Assembly (NCBI GenBank): GCA_029781865.1
Contig: JAKOVW010000079.1
Span: 466,458 to 530,457 of the forward strand
DNA: 64,000 nt
Direction of reading: 5' to 3'
From: Bacteroidota bacterium
Lineage (GTDB): Bacteria > Bacteroidota > Bacteroidia > Chitinophagales > Saprospiraceae
Shown: positions 8,251 through 20,814 of the stretch, one piece after another
How positions within the stretch are numbered: position 1 is the stretch's first letter
Layout of the letters: the number at the start of each line of letters is the position of its first letter
Notes under the pieces: generated by a model
Seen by the model: only the letters and a program-made list of their open reading frames with translations
Databases searched by the model: none
What the model was told of the DNA's origin: nothing
Position numbers and translations under genes: made by a program

Positions 8251-9141
8251 ATGAAAATATTGATTACCGGAGCCAATGGCCAGCTTGGACAGGAATTAAA
8301 TCAATTGGCTTCTATTTATCCCGAAATACAATTCTTGCTTTATACTAAACATCAATGGGATATTAGTAATCAAAATGAGTCAGAACAAATACTGACACTA
8401 CACAAACCTGATTTTTTGATCAACACAGCTGCCTATACCAAGGTTGATCAGGCTGAAGACGAACCGGAACTTTGTTTTAAAATCAACGCAGATGCTCCAA
8501 CTCAACTTTCCGTTTTGTGCAAGGCAATCGGTACTCAATTAATTCACATTTCAACGGATTATGTATTCAATTCTACTACCAGAAAGCCTATATTAGAGAA
8601 TGAACCTAAAAATCCAATAGGCGTATATGCAGTTTCCAAAAGTAAAGGAGAAGATGGAATCATGCAATCAAATCCGAACAGTATCATCGTCCGAACCTCA
8701 TGGTTGTACAGCAGCTTTGGTCATAACTTTGTTAAGACCATGTATAAACTTTCAAAAAGTCGTAAATCCTTAAATATAGTCGCTGATCAAGTTGGAAACC
8801 CTACCTATGCCAAAAATCTTGCAGCCTGTTTGATACATATGATGTTGCAATTGAAAGACCAGAACCATTCAAATTTTTCAGGCTATTATCATTTTTGCAA
8901 TCAGGGTAACTGCAGCTGGTATGATTTTGCTGCAGAAATTTTCAAATACCTGAATATTGATATACATTTGAATCAAATAACCACGGCAGAATATGGCGCA
9001 AAAGCATGGAGACCCCTATATAGTAGCCTGGATTGTACAAAAATTCAACATTCCTTTAAATTTGAGATACCACACTGGAAACAAAGCCTACATGAATGTC
9101 TTGACCTTATTCGATTTGAGGAGACAAAACTAATGTCATGA
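8251..9141 (+). CDS. rfbD: dTDP-4-dehydrorhamnose reductase
   Basis: The product has 296 residues. It is an extended short-chain dehydrogenase with the nucleotide-binding GANGQLGQEL near the N-terminus, the STDYVF strand, and the catalytic YAVSK (YxxxK). It reduces dTDP-4-keto-L-rhamnose to dTDP-L-rhamnose with NAD(P)H, which completes the pathway served by the adjacent rfbC. The product is a precursor for cell-surface polysaccharide or glycoprotein decoration. Its last codons overlap the start of the secreted protein gene (ATGA arrangement), which shows tight coupling. Confidence 0.95.
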   Translation: MKILITGANGQLGQELNQLASIYPEIQFLLYTKHQWDISNQNESEQILTLHKPDFLINTAAYTKVDQAEDEPELCFKINADAPTQLSVLCKAIGTQLIHISTDYVFNSTTRKPILENEPKNPIGVYAVSKSKGEDGIMQSNPNSIIVRTSWLYSSFGHNFVKTMYKLSKSRKSLNIVADQVGNPTYAKNLAACLIHMMLQLKDQNHSNFSGYYHFCNQGNCSWYDFAAEIFKYLNIDIHLNQITTAEYGAKAWRPLYSSLDCTKIQHSFKFEIPHWKQSLHECLDLIRFEETKLMS

Positions 9142-11849
9142 GAATTAAAATTCTGTACCTCTGTATTTCCTGCTTATGCTGTCTTAACAGTTTATCCGCT
9201 ACGCACAACCGGGCGGGAGAAATTTCTTTTGTTCAGACATCAGATTTGACCATTCATGCTACAGTAACAACCTATACTAAAACCAGCAGTGTTTCTGCAG
9301 ACCGGGACAGTCTAATTGTCGAATGGGGAGACGGTTCGTTCAGTACAGTCGTACGTTCAAACGGCCGTGGTGAAATATTACCAAACAACGTAAAAAAGAA
9401 TCTGTATATCACGGATCACACATATCCGGGACGAGGTTCCTACCACATCAGCATTACGGATCCCAACAGAGTAGAAAATATTCTGAATATAGACCCACCC
9501 AATAGCGTTAATATTCCATTTTATATTGAAACCACAGTAACCTTATTAAATCTTCAATTTCAATATCCAAATCATTCTGTACAACTATTGCAACCTCCTA
9601 TAGATTTTGGCTGCGTCGGGCAACTTTTTATTCATAACCCATCTGCATATGATGAAGACGGTGACAGCTTGAGTTTTGAACTCATTGTTCCATTGATGGA
9701 CAAAAACACACCCGTTCCAAATTATAGTTACCCAAACCTGATTAATGCCGGATCAAATAATACGATCAGTTTTGATAAGACTCTCGGCACCTTTATTTGG
9801 AATGCACCACAACAAGCCGGCGAATACAATATTGCATTTGTTATTAATGAATTCAGAAAAGGAGTAAAAATAGCAAGCACGATACGCGATATGCAAATAT
9901 TTGTGCGCAATGACTGTAATACGAATCGTGCACCTGGAATTATCGCAATTCAGGATACCTGCATTGTAGCCGGAAGTACTTTAAATATAAACATACTTGC
10001 ATTCGACCCCGATTCTACGAATCCAAAAACTAAAATTAAACTCGAAGCTTTTGGTGCGCCGTTTTATACCAATCCGGTAGCGACCGTATCCGTTAGCTCT
10101 GTCTTTACAGCATCTCCAATACATGCACTCTTTCAATGGAAAACCGATTGCTCTTTAATACGTAAAGAATACTATACCGTAGTGATCAAAGTAACTGATA
10201 ACTATCTTGACACAACAGGTCTCTCCTACCTACATACCCTTCGCATCAAAATTGTAGGACCTGCCCCAGAAAACCTGGAGTCTTCCGCGCAAAATAATTC
10301 TATTCGACTCAATTGGGACAAACCATACTCCTGCGATACGACCTTTCTATTCAGGGGGTTTTCGGTGTGGCGAAGAGAAGGTTCTAAATTCCTTGTGCAT
10401 GACACCTGTAATCCAGGATTAGAAAATAAAGGCTACCAACAAATCGCGTATCTGATCAGGCAGACCCAGGCCAATAAATTTACCTATCTGGATTCCGCTA
10501 TTACAAAAGGTAAATTTTATTGCTACCGTGTTCTTGGCGAATTTGCAAGAATCAGTTCTCAGGGATTTCCTGTAAACTTCGTCAGCAGCCTTCATTCCAA
10601 TGAAACATGCAACTCAATTGCCGTTGAAAATCCCATTCTTTTAAATGTTGACATTCAAAAAACAGACAGCATTAATGGCACTATATTTATTAAATGGCTT
10701 AAACCGGATGCGGCCATCTTTGATACGATCAAGAATCCTCCACCCTATCAAGTGGCAATATCACATCGATCCAAAGCGGAGAATTGGAATGAGATTCCAG
10801 GCTCAATAAAAACATATAACCGGTTCTCAGACATCATTGACACGAGTTTTTATCACCTTGGCATCAACACAAAGTCAGACCAACACAGTTATTCAGTAAA
10901 TATCAAAGCATTAAACTTAATCAATCACATTTCTGATTCATCACAGAGCATATTTCTTAAAGGCTATCCAAGTGACCGAAGTATTGAATTGACATGGGAT
11001 GCCAAAACTGCCTGGAATAATTACTTATATACAATTTACAAATACAATTTAATAACACAGCAATTTGACTCTATTGGAATAACCGATCAAACAAACTTTA
11101 AGGAAACTCAACTCGTTAATTTAACTACGTATTGCTACTTAATCAAATCTACTGGTGAGTATGGCATAAATTACATCGAACATCCTTTAATCAATCATTC
11201 CAACATAAATTGTTTTACACCATTTGATAATGTGCCTCCTTGTTGTCCAAAACTTATCGTTGAGGGTCCTTGCGATGAAACACAAAATCCTGACCCGGAT
11301 CACTTAGTCAATAAATTATCCTGGACGAACCCCAATTTGAATTGCGAAACCAAAGATGCCATTGGCTATAAAATATATAGCATCACTTCAAATGTAAAAA
11401 AATTAATTGGTGAAATTAAAGACATTAATGAAACCCATTTTGAAGATCTACTTACCCGTTTCACACCAACCTGTTACCAGGTCACTGCATACGATAGTTT
11501 ACAAAATGAATGCACTGCCATCGATTCTGCTTGCGTAAAATACTGCCCTAAATATAAACTCCCTAATACCTTCACTCCAAATGGTGATGGACACAATGAT
11601 TTATTTAAGCCCTATCCGTATTTATTCATCGACAGAATAAACATGAAGATTTATAATCGCTGGGGCAATCTTGTTTTTACCACCAAAGATCCTGACATCA
11701 ATTGGAATGGTACCGATTTAAATGGATCTCAACTTAGCAATGGAGTGTATTATTACCATTGCGATGTTTATTATACAGGCAATCAGCCTAATGAGCCGAT
11801 TAGTGAAACCATTACAGGTTTTATCGAATTATTATCCGGTAAAAAATAA
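9138..11849 (+). CDS. Large secreted protein with T9SS type B (gliding-motility-associated) C-terminal domain
   Basis: The product has 903 residues. A signal peptide (about 1-20) is followed by THNRAGEI, a start common to Bacteroidota surface proteins with PKD-like repeats (EWGDGS is PKD-like). Ig/cadherin-like beta-sandwich repeats follow (AYDEDGDSLSFEL near 175; AFDPDS near 290), then fibronectin-like segments with repeated NLTTYCYLIK patterns. The last 90 residues are a type B sorting domain: FTPNGDGHNDLFKP, IYNRWGNLVF and LSNGVYYYHCDVYY. Type B domains direct export across the outer membrane by T9SS. The gene overlaps rfbD and precedes ribE by five bases, so it sits inside a housekeeping operon. 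Role: surface adhesin or envelope protein; the ligand is unknown. Confidence 0.9.
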   Translation: MRIKILYLCISCLCCLNSLSATHNRAGEISFVQTSDLTIHATVTTYTKTSSVSADRDSLIVEWGDGSFSTVVRSNGRGEILPNNVKKNLYITDHTYPGRGSYHISITDPNRVENILNIDPPNSVNIPFYIETTVTLLNLQFQYPNHSVQLLQPPIDFGCVGQLFIHNPSAYDEDGDSLSFELIVPLMDKNTPVPNYSYPNLINAGSNNTISFDKTLGTFIWNAPQQAGEYNIAFVINEFRKGVKIASTIRDMQIFVRNDCNTNRAPGIIAIQDTCIVAGSTLNINILAFDPDSTNPKTKIKLEAFGAPFYTNPVATVSVSSVFTASPIHALFQWKTDCSLIRKEYYTVVIKVTDNYLDTTGLSYLHTLRIKIVGPAPENLESSAQNNSIRLNWDKPYSCDTTFLFRGFSVWRREGSKFLVHDTCNPGLENKGYQQIAYLIRQTQANKFTYLDSAITKGKFYCYRVLGEFARISSQGFPVNFVSSLHSNETCNSIAVENPILLNVDIQKTDSINGTIFIKWLKPDAAIFDTIKNPPPYQVAISHRSKAENWNEIPGSIKTYNRFSDIIDTSFYHLGINTKSDQHSYSVNIKALNLINHISDSSQSIFLKGYPSDRSIELTWDAKTAWNNYLYTIYKYNLITQQFDSIGITDQTNFKETQLVNLTTYCYLIKSTGEYGINYIEHPLINHSNINCFTPFDNVPPCCPKLIVEGPCDETQNPDPDHLVNKLSWTNPNLNCETKDAIGYKIYSITSNVKKLIGEIKDINETHFEDLLTRFTPTCYQVTAYDSLQNECTAIDSACVKYCPKYKLPNTFTPNGDGHNDLFKPYPYLFIDRINMKIYNRWGNLVFTTKDPDINWNGTDLNGSQLSNGVYYYHCDVYYTGNQPNEPISETITGFIELLSGKK

Positions 11850-11854
11850 GCAAA

Positions 11855-12451
11855 ATGTTTACAGGTATTATTGAAGTAAAAGGCTTTGTCAAATCAATAA
11901 AAAAAGACAATGAAAATATGACTATGGAAATTCAATCCGGTATTTCAAATTTACTTAAACCGGATCAAAGTGTATCTCACAACGGAGCTTGTCTTACCGT
12001 AACAAAAAAAACAAGGAATAGTCATTTTGTCACGGCAGTCAAAGAAACTTTAGAAAAAACAAATCTTCGTTTATTAAAAACCGGGGATGTTATAAACCTG
12101 GAACGATCTTTAATCATGGGAATGAGACTCGATGGACACTTTGTACAAGGGCACATAGACCATACCTCAAAAGTCACCAAGGTCATAAACCACAATGGCA
12201 GTAAAGAAATTGTTGTTGAATTAGCAAGAGCCGATCATGGTTTAATTGTGGAAAAAGGATCCGTTTGCCTAAACGGAGTAAGTCTGACTGTTTCAAAATT
12301 AAAAAAGAACTCATTTAGCGTTGTTATTATTCCTTATACCCTGGAGCACACCAATCTAAAGAATGTAAAGAAGGGTTCTTTACTCAATGTGGAGTTTGAT
12401 ATTTTCGGGAAGTACGTTCAACGCATTATTAGGACTGAATATATTCATTGA
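11855..12451 (+). CDS. ribE: Riboflavin synthase, alpha chain
   Basis: The product has 198 residues, made of two similar lumazine-binding barrels: one starts with MFTGIIEVKG, the second near residue 93 with GHFVQGHIDHTSKV. Each carries the expected GACLTV or GVSLTV strand. The enzyme dismutates two molecules of 6,7-dimethyl-8-ribityllumazine to riboflavin and the ribityl pyrimidine. It is the last gene of the plus-strand operon that begins at 4939, and it ends about 165 bases before a bidirectional terminator. Other riboflavin genes are not in the window, and no FMN riboswitch is visible upstream. Confidence 0.95.
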   Translation: MFTGIIEVKGFVKSIKKDNENMTMEIQSGISNLLKPDQSVSHNGACLTVTKKTRNSHFVTAVKETLEKTNLRLLKTGDVINLERSLIMGMRLDGHFVQGHIDHTSKVTKVINHNGSKEIVVELARADHGLIVEKGSVCLNGVSLTVSKLKKNSFSVVIIPYTLEHTNLKNVKKGSLLNVEFDIFGKYVQRIIRTEYIH

Positions 12452-12615
12452 ATTTTCTGGTAGCACTCCCGAAAACAGAAGCCCATTTCAATTTAAATAA
12501 TCACTACGTAAAGAATTAAAATTCCCTTGAGTACATATTCCATAAAATGGTGTTTATTTAAATCTAATGGGGATTAGTTAAAGATTCAAATGGAATAAGT
12601 ATTTGAAAAAATTAA

Positions 12616-12645
12616 AAAAGGCTTTCAATGAATTGAAAGCCTTTT
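12616..12645. terminator. Bidirectional intrinsic terminator between ribE and rpoC
   Basis: A perfect 14-base inverted repeat (arms 12616-12629 and 12632-12645, with GGCTTTCAAT against ATTGAAAGCC) has A-rich sequence on its left and T-rich sequence on its right. It therefore gives hairpin plus U-tract in both directions. It lies just past the rpoC stop and should also stop read-through from ribE. Confidence 0.9.
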
Positions 12646-12650
12646 AAATT

Positions 12651-15600
12651 TTAATCTTCTACTTCAACAAGATTCTTTTTACTATTTGCTGATCGTACAA
12701 TAAGGTCTTTATATTTCTTGGCTCCTGTTCCAGCTGGAATTTTCTTACCAATGATTACATTTTCCTTTAAGCCGGATAAGTCATCACTTTTGGCAGCCAT
12801 AGCTGCAGAGCTCAATACTTTGGTTGTCTCCTGGAATGAAGCGGCTGAAATCCAGCTGCTGGTTCCAAGTGAAGCTCTGGTTATACCCAAAAGCAAAGGA
12901 CTGGCAGTGGCAGGAGTTGCATCTCTATAATCCACGAGTTTTTTATCATTTCTTTTTAGGAATGAATTTTCCTCTCTGATTTGTCTTAAGGATACTAACT
13001 GTCCCGGTTTCAGTTTTGCGGAATCTCCTGATTCCGTAACTACTTTTTTGTCAAATATTTCGTCATTGGCATCCACGAAGTCCCAACGGTCAACTGGCTC
13101 CCCTTCAAGCAAAGTTGTATCACCCGGATCTTCAATCTGAACCCATCTCATCATTTGACGGACAATTACTTCGATATGTTTATCATTGATATTGATACCC
13201 TGAGAACGATATACTTCCTGTACTCCATTCACCAGGTAGGATTGAACTGCAAAAAGTCCTTTTATCATCATGATATCCCTGGGTGCTGTAGTACCGTCTG
13301 ATAATGGTGTCCCTGCTCTTACAAAGTCACCCTCCTGTACAAGTATGTGCTTTGACAATCCAATTAGATACTTTCTTCTTTGGTTTGTGCGCTCATCTTC
13401 CACAAAGATCTCGCGGTTACCTCTTTTAATTTTACCATAATAAACAATACCATCAATTTCAGACACAACCGCAGGATTAGAAGGATTTCTGGCTTCAAAC
13501 AATTCAGTTACACGAGGTAAACCACCAGTGATATCGGTAACCTTACTCACATTACGTGGGATTTTACCAATTTTTTGCCCTGCGCTGATCTCGCTATTAT
13601 CTTCAATGGTAATGTATGCACCCACCGGTAAAGAATATGTTTTCAATTCATCACCAGCTGCATTTACGATGGATATAGCAGGTATCTTTTTCTTATTCTT
13701 GGATTCAATAATGACTTTTTCAGAATATCCTGTTTGATCATCACGTTCCATTCTATAAGTTACCCCTTCTTCAATAGAATCGTACTTAATGATTCCGGAA
13801 AACTCGGAAATGATCAAGGCATTAAATGGATCCCAATTACAAATTAAATCTGTCTTGCTTATCTTTTGGCGATCCTTCACGTATAATATTGAACCGTAAG
13901 GAATATGTGCTGTAGTTAATATTTTCCCAGTCTCAATGTCCAAAATTTTAATCTCTCCAGATCTGGAAATAACGATGGAACTCTTCACCCCTGCTTCATT
14001 CAATTCTGAAACCTTCAGACCATCATATTCGATAATACCGTCGAATTTAGAAATGATTTCGGATTCTTGTTTTGATACTGCAGCAACCCCTCCCACGTGA
14101 AATGTTCTGAGTGTAAGCTGTGTACCAGGTTCCCCAATACTTTGAGCAGCAATAATTCCCACTGCATCTCCTTCCTCCGTGATTCTTCCTGTGGCCAGAT
14201 TTTTACCATAACATTTCGTACAAACCCCTTTTTTGGACTCGCAAGTCAATACGGAACGAATGGTGACAGATTCAATTCCAAGTTTCTCTATCGTCTGTGC
14301 TGTTTTATCATCAATATAACTACCTGTAGGAAGAATAATTTCTTCGGTCAGGGGATGAATGATATTATGCAATGTGAAACGACCAACAATTCTTGATGCC
14401 AGATTTTCTATGACTTTATCATTGTCGATCAGCGCTGTTGTTTCAATTCCCCTTAATGTATTACAATCTTCTTCATTGATAACTACGTCCTGAGCAACAT
14501 CCACCAACCTACGAGTCAGGTAACCTGCATCAGCCGTTTTTAATGCTGTATCGGCTAGACCTTTACGCGCACCGTGGGTGGAAATAAAGTATTCCAATAC
14601 GCTCAATCCATCCTGGAAATTGGAAAGAATTGGATTCTCAATGATAGATGAACCTGTATCTCCCGATTTCCGTGGTTTAGCCATCAACCCTCTTAATCCG
14701 CACAACTGTTTAATCTGTTGTTTCGATCCCCTGGCACCGGAGTGCAACATCATATACACGGAGTTAAATCCACCTTTATGCGCTGCCAGTTCCTTCATTA
14801 AATTATCCGTCACTCTGTTATCGGCATAGGTCCACCTGTCAATGATCTGATTATAGCGTTCATTGTTAGTGATCAAACCCATGTTGTAACTATCCCAGAT
14901 TTCTTCTACTTCTTTTTGGGCTTCATCCAGTGTTTTCTTCTTAATGGATGGCGTAATCAAATCTCCCAAATTAAAAGATAAACCTGCTTTGAATGCCCAA
15001 TAAAAACCCAAATCTTTTATCTCATCTAAAAATTTAGCAGTTACTGCAAAACTTGTACGATGAATTATATCCGCAATAATCTGCTTCAGATTCTTTTTAG
15101 TCAATAACTCATTAAGAAATGGAACTTCCGCAGGTACTACTTCATTCAACAACACTCTTCCCACAGTAGTCCGGATCAATTTCATTTCAATCTCACCCTT
15201 CTCGTTTTCCAGTTTTGCTCTTACTCTGACCGGGTCATGCAACTCAATTTTCTTCTCATTAAAAGCGATCACTATTTCATCTGCACTGTAAAATGTTTTT
15301 TCCTTCTGTTCTTTTTCAACCATTCTTTCTTTGGTCAAATAATACAGTCCAAGAACCATGTCCTGAGATGGAAGCGTTACCGGTGATCCATCCTGAGGAT
15401 TCAACATGTTATGACTTGACAGCATCAATAATTGTGCTTCAAGTATGGATGCGTTGCTTAAGGGTACGTGAACCGCCATCTGGTCACCGTCAAAGTCAGC
15501 GTTGAATGCACCGCAAACCAATGGGTGCAGCTGAATGGCTTTTCCTTCAATCAATACAGGCTGAAAGGCCTGAATTGACAATCTGTGTAATGTCGGAGCT

Positions 15601-16919
15601 CTGTTCAGCAACACCGGGTGACCTTTCAAAATATTTTCGAGTATATCCCAAATGATGGAATCTTTACGATCCACCAATTTTTTAGCAGACTTTACAGTTT
15701 TTACAACTCCTCTTTCGATTAATTTACGGATAACAAATGGCTTAAACAACTCAGCAGCCATATTTTTCGGCAAACCACATTCATGCAGTTTTAAAGTAGG
15801 ACCAACGACGATAACAGAACGACCACTGTAGTCTACCCTTTTACCCAATAAGTTTTGACGGAACCTTCCTTGTTTACCTTTCAAAATATCACTTAGTGAT
15901 TTTAAAGCTCTTCCTCCTTCCGCTTTCACGGCATTGGATTTTCTTGAATTGTCGAATAATGAATCCACCGCTTCCTGCAACATCCTCTTTTCATTTCGCA
16001 AAATCACTTCAGGTGCCTTGATCTCTAATAATCGTTTCAAACGGTTATTGCGGATAATAACTCTTCGATATAAATCATTTAAATCAGAACTTGCGAATCT
16101 ACCTCCATCGAGTGGCACCAATGGTCTCAACTCCGGTGGTATTACAGGTAAATATTGTACAATGGTCCATTCCGGACGATTATTTTTTTCATTCAACCCT
16201 TCTCTGAAAGCTTCAGCAACGCGCAATCTTTTGAGTGCTTCTGATTTGCGTTGTTGAGATGATTCATTGGAAGCCTGATGGCGCAAGTTGTATGATAAAT
16301 CATCCAAATTGAGTCTGACTAATAAGTCATAAACAGCTTCAGCTCCCATTTTAGCAATAAACTTGTTGGGATCTTTATCATCAAGCAATTGATTCTCTTT
16401 TGGAAGTGACTCCAATACTTCGAAGTACTCTTCTTCTGTCAATAAATCAAGATAACTTGAACCTGTTCCTGCTGCTACTCCTGGTTGAATAACTACAAAT
16501 CGTTCATAATAAATAATGGACTCCAATTTTTTGGAAGACAATCCCAGGAGGTATCCAATTTTATTTGGCAAAGATTTAAAAAACCAGATATGGACAACAG
16601 GAACCACCAATTTAATGTGGCCCATTCGCTCGCGGCGTACTTTCTTTTCTGTTACTTCAACTCCACAACGATCGCAAACGATACCCCGGTAACGAATTCG
16701 TTTATACTTACCGCAGTAACACTCATAATCTTTTACGGGACCAAATATTTTCTCACAAAAAAGTCCATCGCGTTCTGGTTTATAGGAACGATAATTTATA
16801 GTTTCAGGCTTGAGTACCTCACCAAAAGAACGCTCGAGTATATCATCCGGCGAACTTAGGCTAATGGTGATGCGATCAAATTCCTGATCTTGTTTGGTTA
16901 TTTTATTTTTAAATGCCAT
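12651..16919 (-). CDS. rpoC: DNA-directed RNA polymerase subunit beta'
   Basis: The product has 1422 residues, typical of Bacteroidota. The N-terminal zinc ribbon is [20 protein letters not shown] (about residues 68-87). The catalytic magnesium loop is [12 protein letters not shown] (about 465-476). The second zinc site ([15 protein letters not shown], about 900) and the trigger-loop region ([15 protein letters not shown], about 925-940) are also intact. The protein forms the active-site cleft with RpoB. The gene lies 19 bases after rpoB on the same mRNA and is the last gene of the superoperon, ending at the terminator at 12616-12645. No unusual insertion was noticed. Confidence 0.99.
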   Translation of the reverse strand: MAFKNKITKQDQEFDRITISLSSPDDILERSFGEVLKPETINYRSYKPERDGLFCEKIFGPVKDYECYCGKYKRIRYRGIVCDRCGVEVTEKKVRRERMGHIKLVVPVVHIWFFKSLPNKIGYLLGLSSKKLESIIYYERFVVIQPGVAAGTGSSYLDLLTEEEYFEVLESLPKENQLLDDKDPNKFIAKMGAEAVYDLLVRLNLDDLSYNLRHQASNESSQQRKSEALKRLRVAEAFREGLNEKNNRPEWTIVQYLPVIPPELRPLVPLDGGRFASSDLNDLYRRVIIRNNRLKRLLEIKAPEVILRNEKRMLQEAVDSLFDNSRKSNAVKAEGGRALKSLSDILKGKQGRFRQNLLGKRVDYSGRSVIVVGPTLKLHECGLPKNMAAELFKPFVIRKLIERGVVKTVKSAKKLVDRKDSIIWDILENILKGHPVLLNRAPTLHRLSIQAFQPVLIEGKAIQLHPLVCGAFNADFDGDQMAVHVPLSNASILEAQLLMLSSHNMLNPQDGSPVTLPSQDMVLGLYYLTKERMVEKEQKEKTFYSADEIVIAFNEKKIELHDPVRVRAKLENEKGEIEMKLIRTTVGRVLLNEVVPAEVPFLNELLTKKNLKQIIADIIHRTSFAVTAKFLDEIKDLGFYWAFKAGLSFNLGDLITPSIKKKTLDEAQKEVEEIWDSYNMGLITNNERYNQIIDRWTYADNRVTDNLMKELAAHKGGFNSVYMMLHSGARGSKQQIKQLCGLRGLMAKPRKSGDTGSSIIENPILSNFQDGLSVLEYFISTHGARKGLADTALKTADAGYLTRRLVDVAQDVVINEEDCNTLRGIETTALIDNDKVIENLASRIVGRFTLHNIIHPLTEEIILPTGSYIDDKTAQTIEKLGIESVTIRSVLTCESKKGVCTKCYGKNLATGRITEEGDAVGIIAAQSIGEPGTQLTLRTFHVGGVAAVSKQESEIISKFDGIIEYDGLKVSELNEAGVKSSIVISRSGEIKILDIETGKILTTAHIPYGSILYVKDRQKISKTDLICNWDPFNALIISEFSGIIKYDSIEEGVTYRMERDDQTGYSEKVIIESKNKKKIPAISIVNAAGDELKTYSLPVGAYITIEDNSEISAGQKIGKIPRNVSKVTDITGGLPRVTELFEARNPSNPAVVSEIDGIVYYGKIKRGNREIFVEDERTNQRRKYLIGLSKHILVQEGDFVRAGTPLSDGTTAPRDIMMIKGLFAVQSYLVNGVQEVYRSQGININDKHIEVIVRQMMRWVQIEDPGDTTLLEGEPVDRWDFVDANDEIFDKKVVTESGDSAKLKPGQLVSLRQIREENSFLKRNDKKLVDYRDATPATASPLLLGITRASLGTSSWISAASFQETTKVLSSAAMAAKSDDLSGLKENVIIGKKIPAGTGAKKYKDLIVRSANSKKNLVEVED

Positions 16920-16938
16920 GTTTAATTAATTTAAAGCG

Positions 16939-19900
16939 TTATTCAAATTTAACATCAAGTACCAAGCCTCTCAATTCATGAATCAATACATTGAATGATT
17001 CCGGAATATTTGGTTCTGGTAAATTATCGCCTTTCACAATCGCTTCATAAGCTTTTGCTCTTCCAATTATATCATCCGATTTTATAGTAAGCAATTCTCT
17101 CAGAATATGAGCAGCTCCAAATGCTTCCAAAGCCCAAACCTCCATCTCTCCAAAACGCTGACCTCCGAATTGTGCTTTACCACCCAATGGTTGCTGCGTA
17201 ATCAATGAATAAGGTCCGATAGATCTGGCGTGCATTTTATCATCCACCATGTGAGATAACTTCAACATGTAAATAACACCAACTGTAGCTTGCTGATGGA
17301 ATCGATCTCCCGTTTCACCATCATTCAAATACGTTTGCCCGAATTGTGGCAAGTTTGCTTTTTCAATATGCTGGTAAATATCCTGAATAGTAGCTCCATC
17401 AAAAATTGGTGTTGCAAAATGCAATCCCATTTCCTTTCCAGCCCAACCTAAAACGGTTTCGAATATCTGACCCAGGTTCATCCTTGAAGGTACGCCCAAT
17501 GGATTCAATACGATATCCACAGGTGAACCATCTTCAAGGAATGGCATATCTTCGACGCGTACAATTTTAGATACAATTCCCTTGTTACCGTGACGACCTG
17601 CAAGCTTATCTCCAACTTTAAGTTTTCGTTTTTTAGCGATATACACTTTTGCTAATTTCAAAACACCCGCAGGCAACTCATCACCAATACTAATATTAAA
17701 TTTCTCTCTCTTGTATTTACCTACTTCTTCATTTACTTTAATGTTGTAATTATGAAGCAATTTTGAAATCAACTGATTCTTGCTATTGTCTTTTGTCCAG
17801 TTGAAATAATCCACTTTGGTGAAATCAATTTTCTTCAATAATGGATTTGTGTATTTAGATCCTTTTGCAATTAACTCTTCGCCATAAATACTTTTCACTC
17901 CGGAAGAAATCTGATCTTTAACCAACTTTAATAATTTGTCGATTAATATCGTCTTCAACTCGTTCAATGCAACATCATGCTTATCGTCAAGACGGGTCAA
18001 CAAATCCTTTTCCTGGACTTTTTGAAACTTATCTTTCTTAGCTCTTGCATACAACTGCTTATCAATTACAACTCCTTCGATAGAAGGTGGAACTTTTAAA
18101 GAAGCATCTTTAACATCTCCTGCTTTATCACCGAAAATTGCACGCAATAGTTTTTCTTCAGGAGTTGGATCGGTTTCCCCTTTTGGTGTTATCTTTCCAA
18201 TCAGAATATCTCCTTCTTCCACATTAGCACCGATTCTGATGATTCCATTTTCATCTAAATCCTTCGTTGCTTCTTCACTGACATTCGGAATATCATTAGT
18301 CAATTCCTCTTCTCCCAATTTGGTATCTCTTACCTCAAGTTCAAAACTCTCAATGTGAATAGATGTGAAGATATCTTCCTGAATAACGCGTTCTGAAATT
18401 ACTATGGCATCCTCAAAGTTGTATCCTTTCCAGGGCATGAATGCAACCTGTAGATTTTGTCCTAATGCCAATTCACCATTTTCAGTAGCATAACCATCTG
18501 AAAGAATAGTTCCTAAACTCACGCGATCACCTTTCTTCACAATAGGTTTCAGGTTTATACAGGTAGCCTGATTCGTTCTTGCAAATTTGGTCAAAGGATA
18601 TTCCTTCACATTTTCTTCGAAAGAAATCAATTTTTCCTCAGCAGTGTGATCATAACGAATCACGATTTTGGTGGCATCGACAAATTCGACTACCCCATCA
18701 CCTTCGGCAGTAATTAGCATGCGCGAATCATGTGCCACTTTCGCTTCCAAACCTGTGCCTACGATTGGCGCATGAGGTCTGATTAAAGGAACGGCCTGAC
18801 GTTGCATGTTTGATCCCATCAATGCACGATTCGCATCATCATTTTCCAAAAACGGAATCAATGAAGCAGAAACACCCACGATCTGATTTGGTGCAACATC
18901 CATATAATCCAATTCGTCCGGCTCGAGTACAGGAAACTCCCCATGTTCACGACCTTTTAATTTAGTCATGTGAAATTCTCCCTTTTTATCTACCGCAACA
19001 TTCGCTTGCGCGATCTTTGCATAATCTTCTTCCTCTGCGGACAAATACTGAATCCCGTGTTTGATATTTACTTTTCCTGAGTCAATTTTCCAATATGGCG
19101 TTTCCAAAAAGCCCATGGAATTAATTTTGGCGTGTACACACAAGGTTGAAATCAAACCGATATTTGGTCCTTCTGGTGTTTCAATTGTACACAATCGTCC
19201 ATAGTGAGAATAGTGAACGTCCCTGACTTCAAATCCTGCACGTTCGCGTGAAAGTCCACCGGGTCCTAGTGCAGAAATTCTTCTTTTATGTGTAATTTCA
19301 GAAAGAGGATTGGTTTGATCGAGGAACTGAGACAACTGACTTGTACCAAAAAAAGAATTGATCACTGAAGAAAGCGTCCTTGCATTAATCAAATCTATTG
19401 GTGTAAATACCTCATTATCTCTTACGTTCATCCGCTCGCGAATCGTTCTGGCCATCCTGGCCAAACCGACTCCAAATTGAGCAAACAATTGCTCACCAAC
19501 TGTACGAACTCTACGATTGCTTAAATGATCTATATCATCCAATTCCGCTTTTTGGTTAATTAATGAAATCAGATATTTTACTATTTCAGTAATATCTTCT
19601 TTCGTAAGAACCAAAGTGGTATCAGACGTTTTTTGATTTAATTTTTTATTTATTTTATATCGACCTACTTCTCCTAGATTATATCTTTTGTCAGAGAAGA
19701 ATAATTTATCAATAATTCCACGAGCAGTATCATCATCCGGTGGATCTGATCCTCGTAGCTGACGATAAATGTGAATCACCGCTTCCATTTCTGAACTGGA
19801 AGGGTCTTTTTGAAGTGTATTGTATATGATGGAATAATCTTCCGTAATATCTTCTCTTTGAAGAATTATAGAAGGCACTGAAGCATCCGCAATTTGCTTG

Positions 19901-20757
19901 ATATTATCCTCATCTAAAATCGTATCTCTTTCGAGAATGATTTCGTTCCGTTCAACAGTTACTAATTCACCGGTATCTTCGTCGACAAAGTCTTCAGTCC
20001 ATCGTCTCAGTACACGCGCTGCAAGTTTTCTGCCAATTGCCTTTTTCAAATCTTTTGCTGTAGTTTTAATTTCCTCAGCCAGATTAAATAGGTGTAAGAT
20101 ATCTTTATCCGAAGTAAAACCGATTGCACGCAGTAATGTAGTTACCGGAAATTTCTTTTTCCGATCGATGTAAGCATACATCACCATGTTAATGTCTGTA
20201 GCAAATTCCATCCAGGCTCCTTTAAATGGAATTACTCTGGCAGAAAATATCTTTGTTCCGTTTGGGTGATACGTCTGACTAAAAAACACACCTGGTGATC
20301 TATGCAACTGAGACACAACGACACGTTCAGCACCATTAATAACAAAGGTGCCCTTTGGCGTCATGTATGGAATATTTCCAAGAAACACATCCTGCTCTAT
20401 GGTTTTGAAGTCCACATGCTCTTCATCATTACAGGAAAGTCTCAGACGCGCTTTCAAAGGAACAGAAAACGTCAAACCTCTTTGAACGCATTCGTCAATA
20501 GTATAACGGGGTGGATCCACATAATAGTCAAGAAACTCAAGGACGAAAATATTTCTTGCATCGGAGATCGGAAAATTCTCCTTAAAGACTTTGAAAAGTC
20601 CTTCATTAATTCTTTTATCCGGAGTGGTTTCCAATTGGAAGAACTCCTTAAATGATTTTAACTGAATCTCAAGAAAATCAGGATAAGGCACGTTGAGAGG
20701 GGCCCTTCCAAAATTATGTCTTGTTCTCAGTTGTGATTTCGTTGCGATGGAAGCCAT
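16939..20757 (-). CDS. rpoB: DNA-directed RNA polymerase subunit beta
   Basis: The product has 1272 residues. The rifampicin-pocket region reads [18 protein letters not shown], then [20 protein letters not shown]. The residues equivalent to E. coli Q513, D516, H526 and S531 are all the sensitive type. Downstream catalytic segments include [17 protein letters not shown] and [19 protein letters not shown]. The protein pairs with RpoC. The gene follows rplL after 143 bases containing a strong RNA hairpin (20815-20846) and a possible internal promoter, so it may be set at a different level from the ribosomal proteins upstream. Confidence 0.99.
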   Translation of the reverse strand: MASIATKSQLRTRHNFGRAPLNVPYPDFLEIQLKSFKEFFQLETTPDKRINEGLFKVFKENFPISDARNIFVLEFLDYYVDPPRYTIDECVQRGLTFSVPLKARLRLSCNDEEHVDFKTIEQDVFLGNIPYMTPKGTFVINGAERVVVSQLHRSPGVFFSQTYHPNGTKIFSARVIPFKGAWMEFATDINMVMYAYIDRKKKFPVTTLLRAIGFTSDKDILHLFNLAEEIKTTAKDLKKAIGRKLAARVLRRWTEDFVDEDTGELVTVERNEIILERDTILDEDNIKQIADASVPSIILQREDITEDYSIIYNTLQKDPSSSEMEAVIHIYRQLRGSDPPDDDTARGIIDKLFFSDKRYNLGEVGRYKINKKLNQKTSDTTLVLTKEDITEIVKYLISLINQKAELDDIDHLSNRRVRTVGEQLFAQFGVGLARMARTIRERMNVRDNEVFTPIDLINARTLSSVINSFFGTSQLSQFLDQTNPLSEITHKRRISALGPGGLSRERAGFEVRDVHYSHYGRLCTIETPEGPNIGLISTLCVHAKINSMGFLETPYWKIDSGKVNIKHGIQYLSAEEEDYAKIAQANVAVDKKGEFHMTKLKGREHGEFPVLEPDELDYMDVAPNQIVGVSASLIPFLENDDANRALMGSNMQRQAVPLIRPHAPIVGTGLEAKVAHDSRMLITAEGDGVVEFVDATKIVIRYDHTAEEKLISFEENVKEYPLTKFARTNQATCINLKPIVKKGDRVSLGTILSDGYATENGELALGQNLQVAFMPWKGYNFEDAIVISERVIQEDIFTSIHIESFELEVRDTKLGEEELTNDIPNVSEEATKDLDENGIIRIGANVEEGDILIGKITPKGETDPTPEEKLLRAIFGDKAGDVKDASLKVPPSIEGVVIDKQLYARAKKDKFQKVQEKDLLTRLDDKHDVALNELKTILIDKLLKLVKDQISSGVKSIYGEELIAKGSKYTNPLLKKIDFTKVDYFNWTKDNSKNQLISKLLHNYNIKVNEEVGKYKREKFNISIGDELPAGVLKLAKVYIAKKRKLKVGDKLAGRHGNKGIVSKIVRVEDMPFLEDGSPVDIVLNPLGVPSRMNLGQIFETVLGWAGKEMGLHFATPIFDGATIQDIYQHIEKANLPQFGQTYLNDGETGDRFHQQATVGVIYMLKLSHMVDDKMHARSIGPYSLITQQPLGGKAQFGGQRFGEMEVWALEAFGAAHILRELLTIKSDDIIGRAKAYEAIVKGDNLPEPNIPESFNVLIHELRGLVLDVKFE

Positions 20758-20814
20758 GTATTATAATCTATTTTAATAAAACCAATTCCCAATCCTATAA
20801 AACAAATAATGAAT

